From Collimonas pratensis (GTDB lineage: Bacteria > Pseudomonadota > Gammaproteobacteria > Burkholderiales > Burkholderiaceae_D), in assembly GCF_001584185.1 (NCBI RefSeq), contig NZ_CP013234.1, positions 4,712,001 to 4,776,000 of the forward strand: a stretch of DNA of 64,000 bases. The letters are read 5' to 3'. Below the pieces are notes generated by a model that saw only the letters and a list, made by a program, of their open reading frames with translations, did not search any database and was not told where the DNA came from. Every line of letters starts with the position of its first letter. Within the stretch, counting starts at the first letter, position 1. This document shows positions 18,401 to 24,981 of the stretch, piece after piece. A program made the position numbers and the translations under genes.

Positions 18401-21371
18401 AAGTCGACAAGGACGAAACACTGCTATTAGTTGTGCTCAGGCCGGTCGATGCCGATGTCGACAACGAAGACACATTGCTGTTTGTTGTGCTGAGACCGCT
18501 GGACAACGAAGTGACGTTACTAGTGACCGTGCTCAGTCCAGTCGATGCAGACGTCGACAACGAAGAAACACTGCTGTTCGTGGTACCGAGACCGCTAGAC
18601 AGCGAGGTGACGTTGCTGCTCACTGTGCTCAAGCCGGTTGAGGTCGAAGTCGACAAGGACGAAACACTGCTGTTCGTCGTACTCAGTCCAGTGGATGCAG
18701 ATGTCGACAACGAGGAAACATTGCTGTTCGTGGTGCTGAGGCCGCTGGACAGCGAAGTGACATTGCTGCTCGCTGTGCTCAAACCAGTTGAAGCCGAAGT
18801 CGACAACGAGGAGACGTTGCTGTTGGTAGTGCTCAGGCCGCTAGATAACGAATTAATACTGCTGGTGTGACTGGACAAACCCGTAGACGTTGAAGTCGAC
18901 AAGGACGAAACACTGCTATTAGTTGCGCTCAGGCCGGTCGATGCAGATGTCGACAACGAAGAAACATTACTGTTCGTCGTGCTGAGACCACTAGACAATG
19001 AAGTCACGTTGCTAGTGACCGTGCTCAAACCTGTAGATGCCGAAGTCGACAGTGATGTGATGCCGGTCGAAGTCGAGGTCGACAGTGACGATACGCTGCT
19101 GTTGGTGGTGCTGAGACCGCTAGATAGCGAAGTGACACTACTGGTGACTGTGCTCAAGCCAGTCGACGCCGATGTCGACAGCGATGTAATGCCGGTCGAA
19201 GTCGAGGTCGACAAGGACGAGACACTGCTGGTAGTTGTGCTCAGGCTGGTGGATGCAGACGTCGACAGCGAGGAAACATTGCTGTTCGTGGTACTGAGAC
19301 CGCTGGACAACGAAGTGACATTGCTGGTGACTGTGCTCAAGCCAGTCGACGCCGCAGTCGATAGCGACGTGATGCCGGTCGAAGTCGAAGTCGACAAGGA
19401 GGAAACACTGCTATTAGTTGTGCTCAGTCCAGTAGACGCAGACGTCGACAATGAAGAGACGTTGCTGTTTGTGGCGCTAAGGCCGCTGGACAACGAAGTG
19501 ACGTTGCTAGTGACTGTACTCAAGCCGGTGGATGTCGACGTCGACAGCGAGGAAACATTGCTGTTCGTTGTACTGAGACCGCTGGACAGCGAAGTGACGT
19601 TGCTAGTGACTGTGCTCAGACCGGTCGATGCCGATGTCGACAAGGACGAAACACTACTGTTAGTCGTGCTCAAACCAGTCGATGTAGACGTCGACAATGA
19701 AGAAACATTGCTGTTCGTGGTGCTGAGACCGCTAGACAACGAAGTGACATTACTGGTGACTGTGCTCAGGCCCGTTGAAGCGGAAGTCGACAGCGATGTG
19801 ATGCCGGTCGAAGTCGAGGTCGACAAGGATGAAACACTGCTATTCGTAGTGCTGAGACCGCTAGAGAGCGAAGTGACGTTGCTGCTCACTGTGCTCAAAC
19901 CAGTTGAAGCCGAAGTCGACAACGAGGAAACGTTGCTGTTGGTAGTGCTCAGGCCGCTAGATAACGAATTAATATTGCTGGTGTGACTGGACAAACCTGT
20001 AGACGTTGAAGTCGACAAGGATGTAACACTGCTGTTCGTCGTACTCAGGCCGGTAGATGCAGATGTCGAAAGCGAGGAAACATTGCTGTTGGTGGTGCTC
20101 AGACCGCTCGACAACGAAGCGACGTTACTGGTAACTGCACCCAATCCGGTCGAAGTTGATGTAGACAGCGAGTCTACCCTGCTATTAACCGTACTCAAGC
20201 CTGACGATGTTGACGTCGACAGTGATGTGATGCCAGTCGAAGTCGAGGTCGACAAGGACGAAACACTGCTGTTGGCCGTGCTCAGACCGGTAGATGCGGA
20301 CGCCGACAGCGACGTTACGTTGCTGTTGGTAGTGCTAAGGCCGGTCGATAGAGAATTGATACTACTGGTGTGACTAGACAAGCCAGCCGACGTCGAAGTC
20401 GATAGTGAGGTAACGCTGCTGTTCGTTGTGCTCAATCCAGTCGATGTAGACGACGACAGCGAAGAGACATTGCTGTTGGCAGTGCTGAGACCGCTGGACA
20501 ATGAAGTGACGTTGCTTGTGACCGTGCTCAAGCCAGTCGACGCAGAAGTCGACAGCGATGTAATACCGGTCGAAGTCGAGGTCGACAAGGATGAAACGCT
20601 GCTGTTGGTGGTACTGACACCACTAGACAGCGACGTGACACTGCTGGCGGCCGTGCTCAAGCCTGTTGAGGTCGAGGTCGACAACGAAGAAACGTTACTG
20701 TTCGTGGTACTGAGGCCACTGGACAGCGAAGTGACGTTGCTGGTGACCGCACTCAAGCCAGTCGACGCGGATGTCGACAATGAAGAAACATTGCTGTTCG
20801 TGGTACTGAGACCGCTAGACAGCGAAGTGACGTTGCTAGTGACTGTGCTCAAACCTGTCGATGTCGAAGTCGATAGTGATGTGATGCCGGTCGAAGTCGA
20901 GGTCGACAACGACGACACACTGCTATTAGTCGTGCTCAGGCCCGTCGACACGGACGACGACAACGACGTGACGCTGCTAGTGGCCGCGCTCAGACCGGTT
21001 GATGTCGAAGTCGATAGTGACGACACACTGCTATTAGTCGTACTCAGTCCCGTTGACAGACTGGTTACCGTCGTCGATGTGGATGTCGATAAGCTATTAA
21101 GGTAAATTCTGGTGTTGTTGACATAGTTGACACAAGAGGCTGTGCCACCATACATAGTGCCGCTACTGCCTGCCGTACATACCGCCTCTGGCAAAGTTTG
21201 TGCAAATACGTAATTCGGCGTAAACAAAAACAGCTGAGCACTGATCCCCGCAGTCGCCATTGCAGCAGCCAATATAGAGCGGCTGCGCTTTCCTCGAGCA
21301 GCTGTATTTTCGGAGACGGCAACCCAGGCGCCAAGTACTTCGCTATATACGGTGCGGTAAATTTTATTCAT
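9477..21371 (-). CDS. Giant trimeric autotransporter adhesin C, 3964 aa, headless stalk protein
   Basis: A very large type V-c autotransporter. It begins MNKIYRTVYS, EVLGAWVAVSE (ESPR), with a signal core around LFLFTPNYVFAQ near residues 45-58. Unlike A and B it has no N-terminal YadA head. After about 90 residues it passes directly into a stalk of Ser/Thr-rich 18-, 14- and 11-residue units that runs without interruption to about residue 3490. One module (YFKADGKQNDLD, SNSVAIGANS, neck KERQVINVAAG) follows at about 3500-3570. Then come a short stalk, a C-terminal head at about 3750-3865 and an 80-residue YadA anchor (RIAYSGVAMSMAMSG ... WGVSAGVDFKLW). The C-terminal head and anchor closely resemble those of adhesin B. 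Upstream are a conserved leader and an AT-rich stretch; a strong terminator follows. The frame is intact over 11.9 kb. An assembly error in repeat number cannot be excluded. Confidence 0.93.
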   Translation of the reverse strand: MNKIYRTVYSEVLGAWVAVSENTAARGKRSRSILAAAMATAGISAQLFLFTPNYVFAQTLPEAVCTAGSSGTMYGGTASCVNYVNNTRIYLNSLSTSTSTTVTSLSTGLSTTNSSVSSLSTSTSTGLSAATSSVTSLSSSVSTGLSTTNSSVSSLSTSTSTGITSLSTSTSTGLSTVTSNVTSLSSGLSTTNSNVSSLSTSASTGLSAVTSNVTSLSSGLSTTNSNVSSLSTSTSTGLSTAASSVTSLSSGVSTTNSSVSSLSTSTSTGITSLSTSASTGLSTVTSNVTSLSSGLSTANSNVSSLSSSTSTGLSTTNSSVTSLSTSTSAGLSSHTSSINSLSTGLSTTNSNVTSLSASASTGLSTANSSVSSLSTSTSTGITSLSTSTSSGLSTVNSRVDSLSTSTSTGLGAVTSNVASLSSGLSTTNSNVSSLSTSASTGLSTTNSSVTSLSTSTSTGLSSHTSNINSLSSGLSTTNSNVSSLSTSASTGLSTVSSNVTSLSSGLSTTNSSVSSLSTSTSTGITSLSTSASTGLSTVTSNVTSLSSGLSTTNSNVSSLSTSTSTGLSTTNSSVSSLSTSASTGLSTVTSNVTSLSSGLSTTNSNVSSLSTSTSTGLSTVTSNVTSLSSGLSATNSNVSSLSTSASTGLSTTNSSVSSLSTSTSTGITSLSTAASTGLSTVTSNVTSLSSGLSTTNSNVSSLSTSASTSLSTTTSSVSSLSTSTSTGITSLSTSASTGLSTVTSSVTSLSSGLSTTNSSVSSLSTSTSTGITSLSTSASTGLSTVTSNVTSLSSGLSTTNSNVSSLSTSASTGLSATNSSVSSLSTSTSTGLSSHTSSINSLSSGLSTTNSNVSSLSTSASTGLSTASSNVTSLSSGLSTTNSNVSSLSTSASTGLSTTNSSVSSLSTSTSTGLSTVSSNVTSLSSGLGTTNSSVSSLSTSASTGLSTVTSNVTSLSSGLSTTNSNVSSLSTSASTGLSTTNSSVSSLSTSTSTGLSSHTSSINSLSSGLSTTNSSVSSLSTSASTGIASLSTSASTGLSTVTSNVTSLSSGLSTTNSNVSSLSTSTSTGIISLSTSASTGLSTATSNVTSLSSGLSTTNSNVSSLSTSASTGLSTTNSSVSSLSTSTSTGITSLSTSASTGLSTVASNVTSLSSGLSTTNSNVSSLSTSTSTGLSTTNSSVSSLSTSTSTGITSLSTSASTGLSTVASNVASLSSGLSTTNSNVSSLSTSTSTGLSAVTSNVTSLSSGLSTANSNVSSLSTSASTGLSTTNSSVSSLSTSTSTGITSLSTSASTGLSTVTSNVTSLSSGLSTTNSNVSSLSTSASTGLSTTNSSVSSLSTSTSTGITSLSTSASTGLSTVASNVTSLSSGLSTTNSSVTSLSTSTSTGITSLSTSASTGLSTVASNVTSLSSGLSTTNSNVSSLSTSASTGLSTTNSSVSSLSTSASTGITSLSTSASTGLSTVASNVTSLSSGLSTTNSSVTSLSTSTSTGITSLSTSASTGLSTVASNVTSLSSGLSTTNSNVSSLSTSASTGITSLSTSTSSGLSTVNSRVDSLSTSTSTGLGTVTSNVASLSSGLSTTNSNVSSLSTSTSTGLSTTNSSVSSLSTSTSAGLSSHTSSINSLSSGLSTTNSNVSSLSTSASTGLSTVSSNVTSLSSGLSTTNSSVSSLSTSTSTGISSLSTSASTGLSTVASNVTSLSSGLSTTNSNVSSLSTSTSTGLSTVTSNVTSLSSGLSTTNSNVSSLSTSTSTGITSLSTSASTGLSTVASNVSSLSTSTSTGITSLSTSASTGLSTVTSNVTSLSSGLSTTNSSVSSLSTSTSTGITSLSTSASTGLSTVTSNVTSLSSGLSTTNSNVSSLSTSTSTGITSLSTSTSSGLSTVNSRVDSLSTSTSTGLGTVTSNVASLSSGLSTTNSNVSSLSTSASTGLSTVASNVTSLSSGLSATNSNVSSLSTSASTGLSAVTSNVTSLSSGLSTTNSNVSSLSTSASTGLSTTNSNVSSLSTSTSTGITSLSTSASTGLSTVASNVTSLSSGLSTTNSNVSSLSTSASTGLSTVASNVTSLSSGLSTTNSNVSSLSTSASTGLSTTNSSVSSLSTSTSTGITSLSTSASTGLSTIASNVTSLSSGLSTTNSNVSSLSTSASTGITSLSTSTSSGLSTVNSRVDSLSTSTSTGLGAVTSNVASLSTSTSTGLSTTNSSVSSLSASASTGLSTVTSNVTSLSSGLSTTNSSVSSLSTSASTGLSTTNGSVSSLSTSASTGLSTVTSNVTSLSSGLSTTNSSVSSLSTSTSTGITSLSTSASTGLSTVTSNVTSLSSGLSTTNSSVSSLSTSTSTGITSLSTSASTGLSTVTSNVTSLSSGLSTTNSNVSSLSTSTSTGITSLSTSTSSGLSTVNSRVDSLSTSTSTGLGTVTSNVASLSSGLSTTNSNVSSLSTSASTGLSTVASNVTSLSSGLSTTNSNVSSLSTSASTGITSLSTSASTGLSTVASNVTSLSSGLSTTNSNVSSLSTSTSTGITSLSTSASTGLSTVTSNVTSLSSGLSTTNSNVSSLSTSASTGLSTTNSSVSSLSTSTSTGITSLSTSASTGLSTVASNVTSLSSGLSTTNSNVSSLSTSASTGLSTVASNVTSLSSGLSTTNSNVSSLSTSTSTGIASLSTSASTGLSTVASNVTSLSSGLSTTNSNVSSLSTSASTGLSTTNSSVSSLSTSTSTGIASLSTSASTGLSTVTSNVTSLSSGLSATNSNVTSLSTSASTGLSATISSVSSLSTSTSTGIASLSTSASTGITSLSTSTSTGLSTVASNVTSLSSGLSTTNSSVSSLSTSASTGLSTTNSNVSSLSTSASTGLSTVTSNVTSLSSGLSTTNSNVTSLSTSASTGLSTVTSNVTSLSSGLSTTNSNVSSLSTSASTGLSTTNSSVSSLSTSASTGLSTAKSSISSLSTSTSTGLSTTNSNVSSLSTSASTGLSTAKSSISSLSTSTSTGLSTTNSNVSSLSTSASTGLSTAKSSISSLSTSTSTGLSTTNSNVSSLSTSASTGLSTAKSSISSLSTSTSTGLSTTNSNVSSLSTSASTGLSTAKSSISSLSTSTSTGLSTTNSNVSSLSTSASTGLSTAKSSISSLSTSTSTGLSTTNSNVSSLSTSASTGLSTTNSSLSSLSTSTSTGMTSLSTSASTGLSTTTSSVTSLSSGLSTTNSNVTSLSTGLSTTASNVTSLSSGLSTTNSNVTSLSTGLSTTTSSVTSLSSGLSTTNSNVDSLSTSTSTGLSTTTSSVTSLSSGLSTTNSNVTSLSTGLSTTTSSVTSLSSGLSTTNSNVDSLSTSTSTGLSTATSSVTSLSSGLSTTNSNVTSLSTGLSTTASNVTSLSSGLSTTNSNVDSLSTSTSTGLSTATSNVTSLSSGLSTTNSNVSSLSTSTSTGLSTATSNVTSLSSGLSTTNSNVTSLSTSASTSLNTVSSNVASLSTSTSTGLSSATSSIGFLSTGLSTTNSNVKSLSTTVSGLQSSGVANYFKADGKQNDLDNASVGVGSNSVAIGANSNNDGRINVVSVGTAGKERQVINVAAGTQNTDAVNVSQLNSLSTATSNGLGSLSTALSSTNSNVNSLSASTSTGLSSNTSSISSLSTGLSSSTSNVNSLSTGLSTTNGNVSSLSSSTSSGISSLSTGISSLSTGLSQVTSLSSGLSNIANGTTSLSTTLTSLVDASKNATANGGTLGGTTSGGANSNGTVQTRGTSGTVINSVVAATCSSVNGVDATGSGLCAQATKDGATAIGSNAQATDTNATAVGFRALASQAGSVAIGYNARATGDPTVAIGNNALASGNDAVATGAGAQATANNSVALGAYSVADQANTVSVGSPGNERRITNVAAGVNPTDAVNVSQLNNVQNQIGDVKRIAYSGVAMSMAMSGAVTSALERGEGRVGVGIGSYQGYGALALQFRAKSSTGNNTWGVGVSTTGSAWGVSAGVDFKLW
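11962..12609 (-). repeat. Six tandem copies of a 108-bp (36-residue) unit
   Basis: The word GAAGACACATTGCTGTTC, or a one-base variant, begins at 11962, 12070, 12178, 12286, 12394 and 12502, exactly 108 bp apart; a diverged copy starts at 12610. Each unit encodes AKSSISSLSTSTSTG followed by LSTTNSNVSSLSTSASTG. Units differ by only a few bases, so the expansion is recent. Confidence 0.9.
13955..14323 (-). repeat. 369-bp duplicated segment, copy 1
   Basis: Matches 15491-15859 with one mismatch seen by eye (14000 T against C). The offset is 1536 bp, or 512 codons, so the frame is kept. Confidence 0.8.
15491..15859 (-). repeat. 369-bp duplicated segment, copy 2
   Basis: Second copy of 13955-14323. 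Identity ends sharply at TCAA followed by G here and C in copy 1, as expected for unequal crossover inside the stalk. Confidence 0.8.
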
Positions 21372-21780
21372 GAGTTGCTCTAATCAAAATATGATGGAAC
21401 TTGCGCCATGGGATCGGACCGTTCGCGCAAGCGAGATCACATGGACAACGCGAAAAATCAGGGAGTTAAAGGAAGACAGGCAGTTGTTACCGGCGCAGCC
21501 TGCTGGGCCATCGCACCAGCACAGGACCGCACGCCGCCAGTCAACAGCAAACACTGCTTGTCGAAATTAAGGACGCGGCTAAGCCTGCCTGCGATTGGCT
21601 CAACTCTTGCAGCCAGATCTTGAGGCTCGTCACTTGATTTATTTTTTTCATTTTTCACCCTGAAAATTTGATGTCTCTAGACCACAAAGAACTCAGCTTC
21701 ATCACACCGGGGAGCCGAGATGCAAGCGTTCCTTCTGCTTGCCTCGTATCTCGATCGAAAAATTTAGAGCTCGGAAACCG
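21372..21780 (-). promoter_or_regulatory. 5' leader and promoter region of adhesin C
   Basis: Homologous to the leader of adhesin B: 20-bp block at 21410-21429, beginning 39 bp from the start codon as in B; CACTTGAT at 21631-21638, 18 bp from a conserved start codon complement; ACCACAAAGAACTC at 21681-21694; AGAGCTC at 21766-21772. A 6-bp-stem hairpin (CCGGCA/TGCCGG) is at 21778-21793. The start codon at 21369-21371 has only a weak ribosome-binding sequence (AGAG). Confidence 0.6.
21541..21651 (-). CDS. Possible leader peptide upstream of adhesin C (36 codons)
   Basis: ATG at 21649-21651 opens MKKINQVTSLKIWLQELSQS and ends at TGA 21541-21543. AGGGTG stands just upstream at a suitable distance. 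The first seven codons match those of the leader frame before adhesin B in pattern. An overlapping GTG frame exists but has no room for a ribosome-binding site. Too short for certainty. Confidence 0.3.
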   Translation of the reverse strand: MKKINQVTSLKIWLQELSQSQAGLAASLISTSSVCC

Positions 21781-21799
21781 GCATGATTGCCGGGAAATG

Positions 21800-22480
21800 C
21801 TATCGCTTTTGCGCTCTACTTAAAGTAACAATATTGGACTTTAAGTAACATTTATTGTTGCTTTTAACTATTTTTACCAATCGACTTGTTACATAAAAAG
21901 CAGCTGATTCACATCAGAACCGCTTGAAATCCGCCTAGGTAATTTACTGAAAATCAAGATATTGCTAATCGTCCGGCACGCGCTGCGTCCAATGCATTCA
22001 GCACTTCGTTACAGTTTCAATTTTGACATTAATAAATGTCCAGATTCGTAATTCGCAGAAAGTGCCAAATGTTAATTTCAATTGATATTTATGTCATCTA
22101 AATAAGTTCCCTAAAGTCGCCAATAAACAACGAATTTATTCATATATGACGATTGAAAGCATCTCAAAAATCTACCATTTTTATGCATTCAAGACACTAT
22201 TTAAATTTAAAAAAACCTGTAAGCCCTTATAAATATTGATATTTTCAAGATATACATATATTGAATATCTAATTTCCGTCGTTGCTGAAAAACAACTTAT
22301 TTAGAGGAAAATAGTTGGACGCCTCAAAAATAAAATATTCCACAAGGCAATAAAAATACAGTTTTATTTCTCACTGGAAATGATAAATGTGTTTTTCAAA
22401 ATTAATTATTTGGAATGAAAGACAATGTCTATACGACAGACATCAATGAAGACACGGAAGATAAAACTGTCGACGTGAAA
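21800..22480. other. AT-rich gene-free stretch upstream of adhesin C
   Basis: About 680 bp much richer in A and T than the rest of the window, with no credible gene on either strand. It contains an inverted repeat at 21818-21846. Such DNA upstream of surface-structure genes often binds H-NS-type silencers; that is inference. From 22480 to 22706 composition returns toward normal and includes two copies of GTCCGGACAA. Confidence 0.6.
21818..21846. promoter_or_regulatory. Inverted repeat ACTTAAAGT-11-ACTTTAAGT
   Basis: A perfect 9-bp inverted repeat with an 11-bp spacer (21818-21826 and 21838-21846), each arm followed by AACA. It lies about 450 bp upstream of the adhesin C start and just upstream of the conserved leader blocks, a plausible operator for a dimeric regulator. 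Confidence 0.35.
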
Positions 22481-22706
22481 ATGCTATTTTATCTAGTATT
22501 AGTGACAACAAATTACGCCGCCGGCTAAGCATCTATACAGTCCAAGAAGTTGCTTAACGGACAGACCTGTATGTCCGGACAATGTGAAACATGATTGGAA
22601 AAAAATCCTGCGGCGTGCGCTCGCCACCTGCCGGTACCTGGGAGAAAATGTAAAATTATTTCCCGCACCATCCATGCCATGACGGTGCCATCGGTCCGGA
22701 CAACAA

Positions 22707-22739
22707 AAAGCCCGCAATCACAACATCATTGCGGGCTTT
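22707..22739 (-). terminator. Intrinsic terminator after ylqF
   Basis: 12-bp perfect stem (22707-22718 with 22728-22739, AAAGCCCGCAAT and complement), 9-nt loop, and a T-rich run on the minus strand. It is 18 bp past the stop of the GTPase gene. Confidence 0.85.
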
Positions 22740-22756
22740 GGCGAGGCTGAGCAGTT

Positions 22757-23692
22757 TTAGCGCTGATTGTCCTGCTCATCCTGTTCTGCTTTTTCGGCTT
22801 CCGCTTCGGCTTGGCGCCTGGCCATTTCTTCCGCATGCAGCGCCAGCAAGACCGCCCGTGTTTGCGGCGTCTCCAGGCTGATGCGGCCGAGCGCGCCGGT
22901 ACGGTAATCCTGCAGCAGCGTATGCGCCGCCTTCTCCAGGTCGAGATCGCCGCCCTTGAGGCGGAAGCCGCGACGCAGCGCCACGCCTTCGATGACGCTG
23001 ACGCCGTCGATACCTTCGGTCTTGATGCCGTAGCGGGCCGTCAGCAGCGGCGCGTAACGCAACAGCAGCGCGTCGGCCAGGAAGGTCGCTACTTCCTCCT
23101 CGATCAGCGCATTGCTGCCGATGGCGTGGCTGGCGGCCAGCATCAGGCCGTCGCTCGGATGGGCGATCTTCGGCCACAGCATGCCTGGCGTGTCGATCAG
23201 CACCATGTTGTTGCCCAAGTACAGGCGCTGTTGCACCTTGGTCACCGCAGGTTCGTCGCCGACAGCCGCCACGCGGCGCTTGAGCAAGGCATTCATCAAG
23301 GTCGACTTGCCGACGTTGGGAATCCCCATGATCATCATGCGCAATGGCTTGAGCGGCGTGCCGCGATGCGGCGCCAGCGTCAGGCACAAACCCGGGATCT
23401 TGGCGACATCGGACGGCTTCTTGCAGCTCAGGGCCACTGCGTGCACATTTTTCTGCGCATTGTAAAAGTTGAGCCACGCCTGGGTGGCGGCCGGATCGGC
23501 CAGGTCGCTCTTGTTGAGGATTTTCAGGCAGGGACGCTGGCGATGCACGCGCAGCTGTTCAATCATGGGGTTGCAGCTAGCTTGCGGCAAACGGCCGTCG
23601 AGCACTTCGATCACGAGATCGACCTTCTCCATAGCTTCCGCCGCCTTCTTGCGGGCGGCGTTCATATGACCTGGGAACCATTGTATGGACAT
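22757..23692 (-). CDS. ylqF: Ribosome biogenesis GTPase YlqF/RbgA
   Basis: A circularly permuted GTPase that acts in late assembly of the large ribosomal subunit. The order of G motifs is diagnostic: G4 NKSD at residues 60-63 comes before G1 GIPNVGKST at 123-131 and G3 DTPG at 167-170. The N-terminus MSIQWFPGHM is the family signature. At 311 residues it has the usual length, plus a charged Glu/Ala/Gln tail. It is a single gene with its own terminator. The start is the first ATG and matches the family start. Confidence 0.95.
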   Translation of the reverse strand: MSIQWFPGHMNAARKKAAEAMEKVDLVIEVLDGRLPQASCNPMIEQLRVHRQRPCLKILNKSDLADPAATQAWLNFYNAQKNVHAVALSCKKPSDVAKIPGLCLTLAPHRGTPLKPLRMMIMGIPNVGKSTLMNALLKRRVAAVGDEPAVTKVQQRLYLGNNMVLIDTPGMLWPKIAHPSDGLMLAASHAIGSNALIEEEVATFLADALLLRYAPLLTARYGIKTEGIDGVSVIEGVALRRGFRLKGGDLDLEKAAHTLLQDYRTGALGRISLETPQTRAVLLALHAEEMARRQAEAEAEKAEQDEQDNQR

Positions 23693-23843
23693 GCGTTGTC
23701 TTGTCTGACTAAAATAAACCGCTATTGTACGGACTTATTCCGCTCCCACCGCAATCGCGGCCGCAAGCCGTGCAAGGCGAAACACGTCAAAGCGCCCTCG
23801 GCAGGCCGCTAATGCTCCATTTAATTGCCGAAAAACAAGCAAA

Positions 23844-24782
23844 TCATTCCAGTTCAGCCAGCACCTTCATGTGCGCGACCACGCTGCGCCCCAGCGCCGA
23901 GAGGTCATAGCCGCCCTCCAGGCAGCTGACGATCCGGCCCTGCGCATGCTCGGCCGCGACTTGCATCACCAGCCGGGTAAGCCAGGTGTAGTCGGCCTCG
24001 ACCAGCCCCATCTGTGCCATGTCGTCTTCTCTATGCGCATCGAAGCCGGCCGAGACAAAAATCATTTGCGGCCGATGCGCCTGCAGGGCAGGCAGCCATT
24101 GTTCCGTCGCCAGCTGGCGCACCACCTTGCCATCGCTGTAGGCCGGCAGCGGGATATTGACCGCCTTGCCGCTGCCCTGCTCGGCGCCGCTGTAGGGATA
24201 AAACGGATGCTGGAAAAAGCTCACCATCAGCACCCGCGGATCATGCGCAAAGATCTCTTCGGTGCCATTGCCGTGATGGACATCGAAATCGACGATCGCC
24301 ACCCGCTCCAGTCCGTGCACTTCCAGTGCGTGGCGCGCAGCCACTGCTACGTTATTGAAAAGACAAAACCCCATCGGCGCGGTGGAAGTGGCGTGATGGC
24401 CGGGCGGGCGCACCGAGCAAAAAGCATTGTCAACCTCGCCGCCGATGACGGCATCGGTCGCCGCCAGCGCGGCGCCGGCTGCGCGCAATGCCGCCTGCCA
24501 GCTATGCGCATTGACTGCCGTGTCGGGATCCAGCGGATAGGTAGCGGCTGTGCCGGCCAGCGCCTGGCTATGCTGGCGCACCAGGGCAATCATGGCGGCG
24601 CTGTGCACCCGCGCCAGGTCGCTCTCCTGCGCCAGCGGCGCACTGCGGTAATCCAGCAGCTGGTCGATACGGCTGGCGATCAGTTGGTCTTCGATGGCCT
24701 GCAGCCGCGCCGGCGATTCCGGATGGCCGGCGCCCATGTCGTGCAGCTTGCAATCGGGATGGGTATAGAAAGCAGTAGTCAA
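23844..24782 (-). CDS. HDAC-family deacetylase (acetylpolyamine amidohydrolase / histone-deacetylase-like)
   Basis: A zinc amidohydrolase expected to remove acetyl groups from lysines or polyamines; the true substrate is unknown. With the chosen TTG start the protein has 312 residues: MTTAFYTHPD, the catalytic pair in PPGHH (129-130), zinc ligands in DFDVHHGNG (D167, H169) and in SAGFDAH (D248). The frame is open further upstream to ATG 24834-24836 and GTG 24861-24863, which would add 18 or 27 residues. TTG is preferred because the family domain begins there and GGCGAG precedes it, but the ATG also has GGCGAG upstream. It is divergent from the moxR operon; the two share a 199-bp promoter region. 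Confidence 0.88.
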   Translation of the reverse strand: MTTAFYTHPDCKLHDMGAGHPESPARLQAIEDQLIASRIDQLLDYRSAPLAQESDLARVHSAAMIALVRQHSQALAGTAATYPLDPDTAVNAHSWQAALRAAGAALAATDAVIGGEVDNAFCSVRPPGHHATSTAPMGFCLFNNVAVAARHALEVHGLERVAIVDFDVHHGNGTEEIFAHDPRVLMVSFFQHPFYPYSGAEQGSGKAVNIPLPAYSDGKVVRQLATEQWLPALQAHRPQMIFVSAGFDAHREDDMAQMGLVEADYTWLTRLVMQVAAEHAQGRIVSCLEGGYDLSALGRSVVAHMKVLAELE

Positions 24783-24981
24783 TTGATCTCGCCAAAAGTC
24801 TTGCTGGAAATGCTGATAGTGTACACGTGGAGCCATTCTCGCCCGGATCTGGACAGGCTGCACGTGCCCGGCGCCGCAGACGGGACGATCCCGAAGAATA
24901 TTTTCTCAAAGAAACTAGGTTAACGCTGAGGAAGTTTGTATGATTCTCTCTCGGTAATTCCCTCCTCACAAACACGACGCC

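Larger units (their letters stand above)
10900..21060 (-). repeat. About 10-kb stalk repeat array of adhesin C
   Basis: In-frame 54-, 42- and 33-bp units (18, 14 and 11 residues; SLSTSTSTGIT is the 11-residue type). Higher-order repeats are visible: a 108-bp unit repeated six times, a 369-bp duplication, and recurrent marker units containing NSRVDSL (five copies) or SHTS.INSL (five copies). Stop codons are absent from one antisense frame over long stretches because of the restricted codon set. Confidence 0.88.

Noticed and set aside
22499..22717. A 72-codon minus-strand frame beyond the ylqF terminator
   Set aside because: No ribosome-binding site, lies past the terminator, unusual Cys/His-rich composition without family resemblance.
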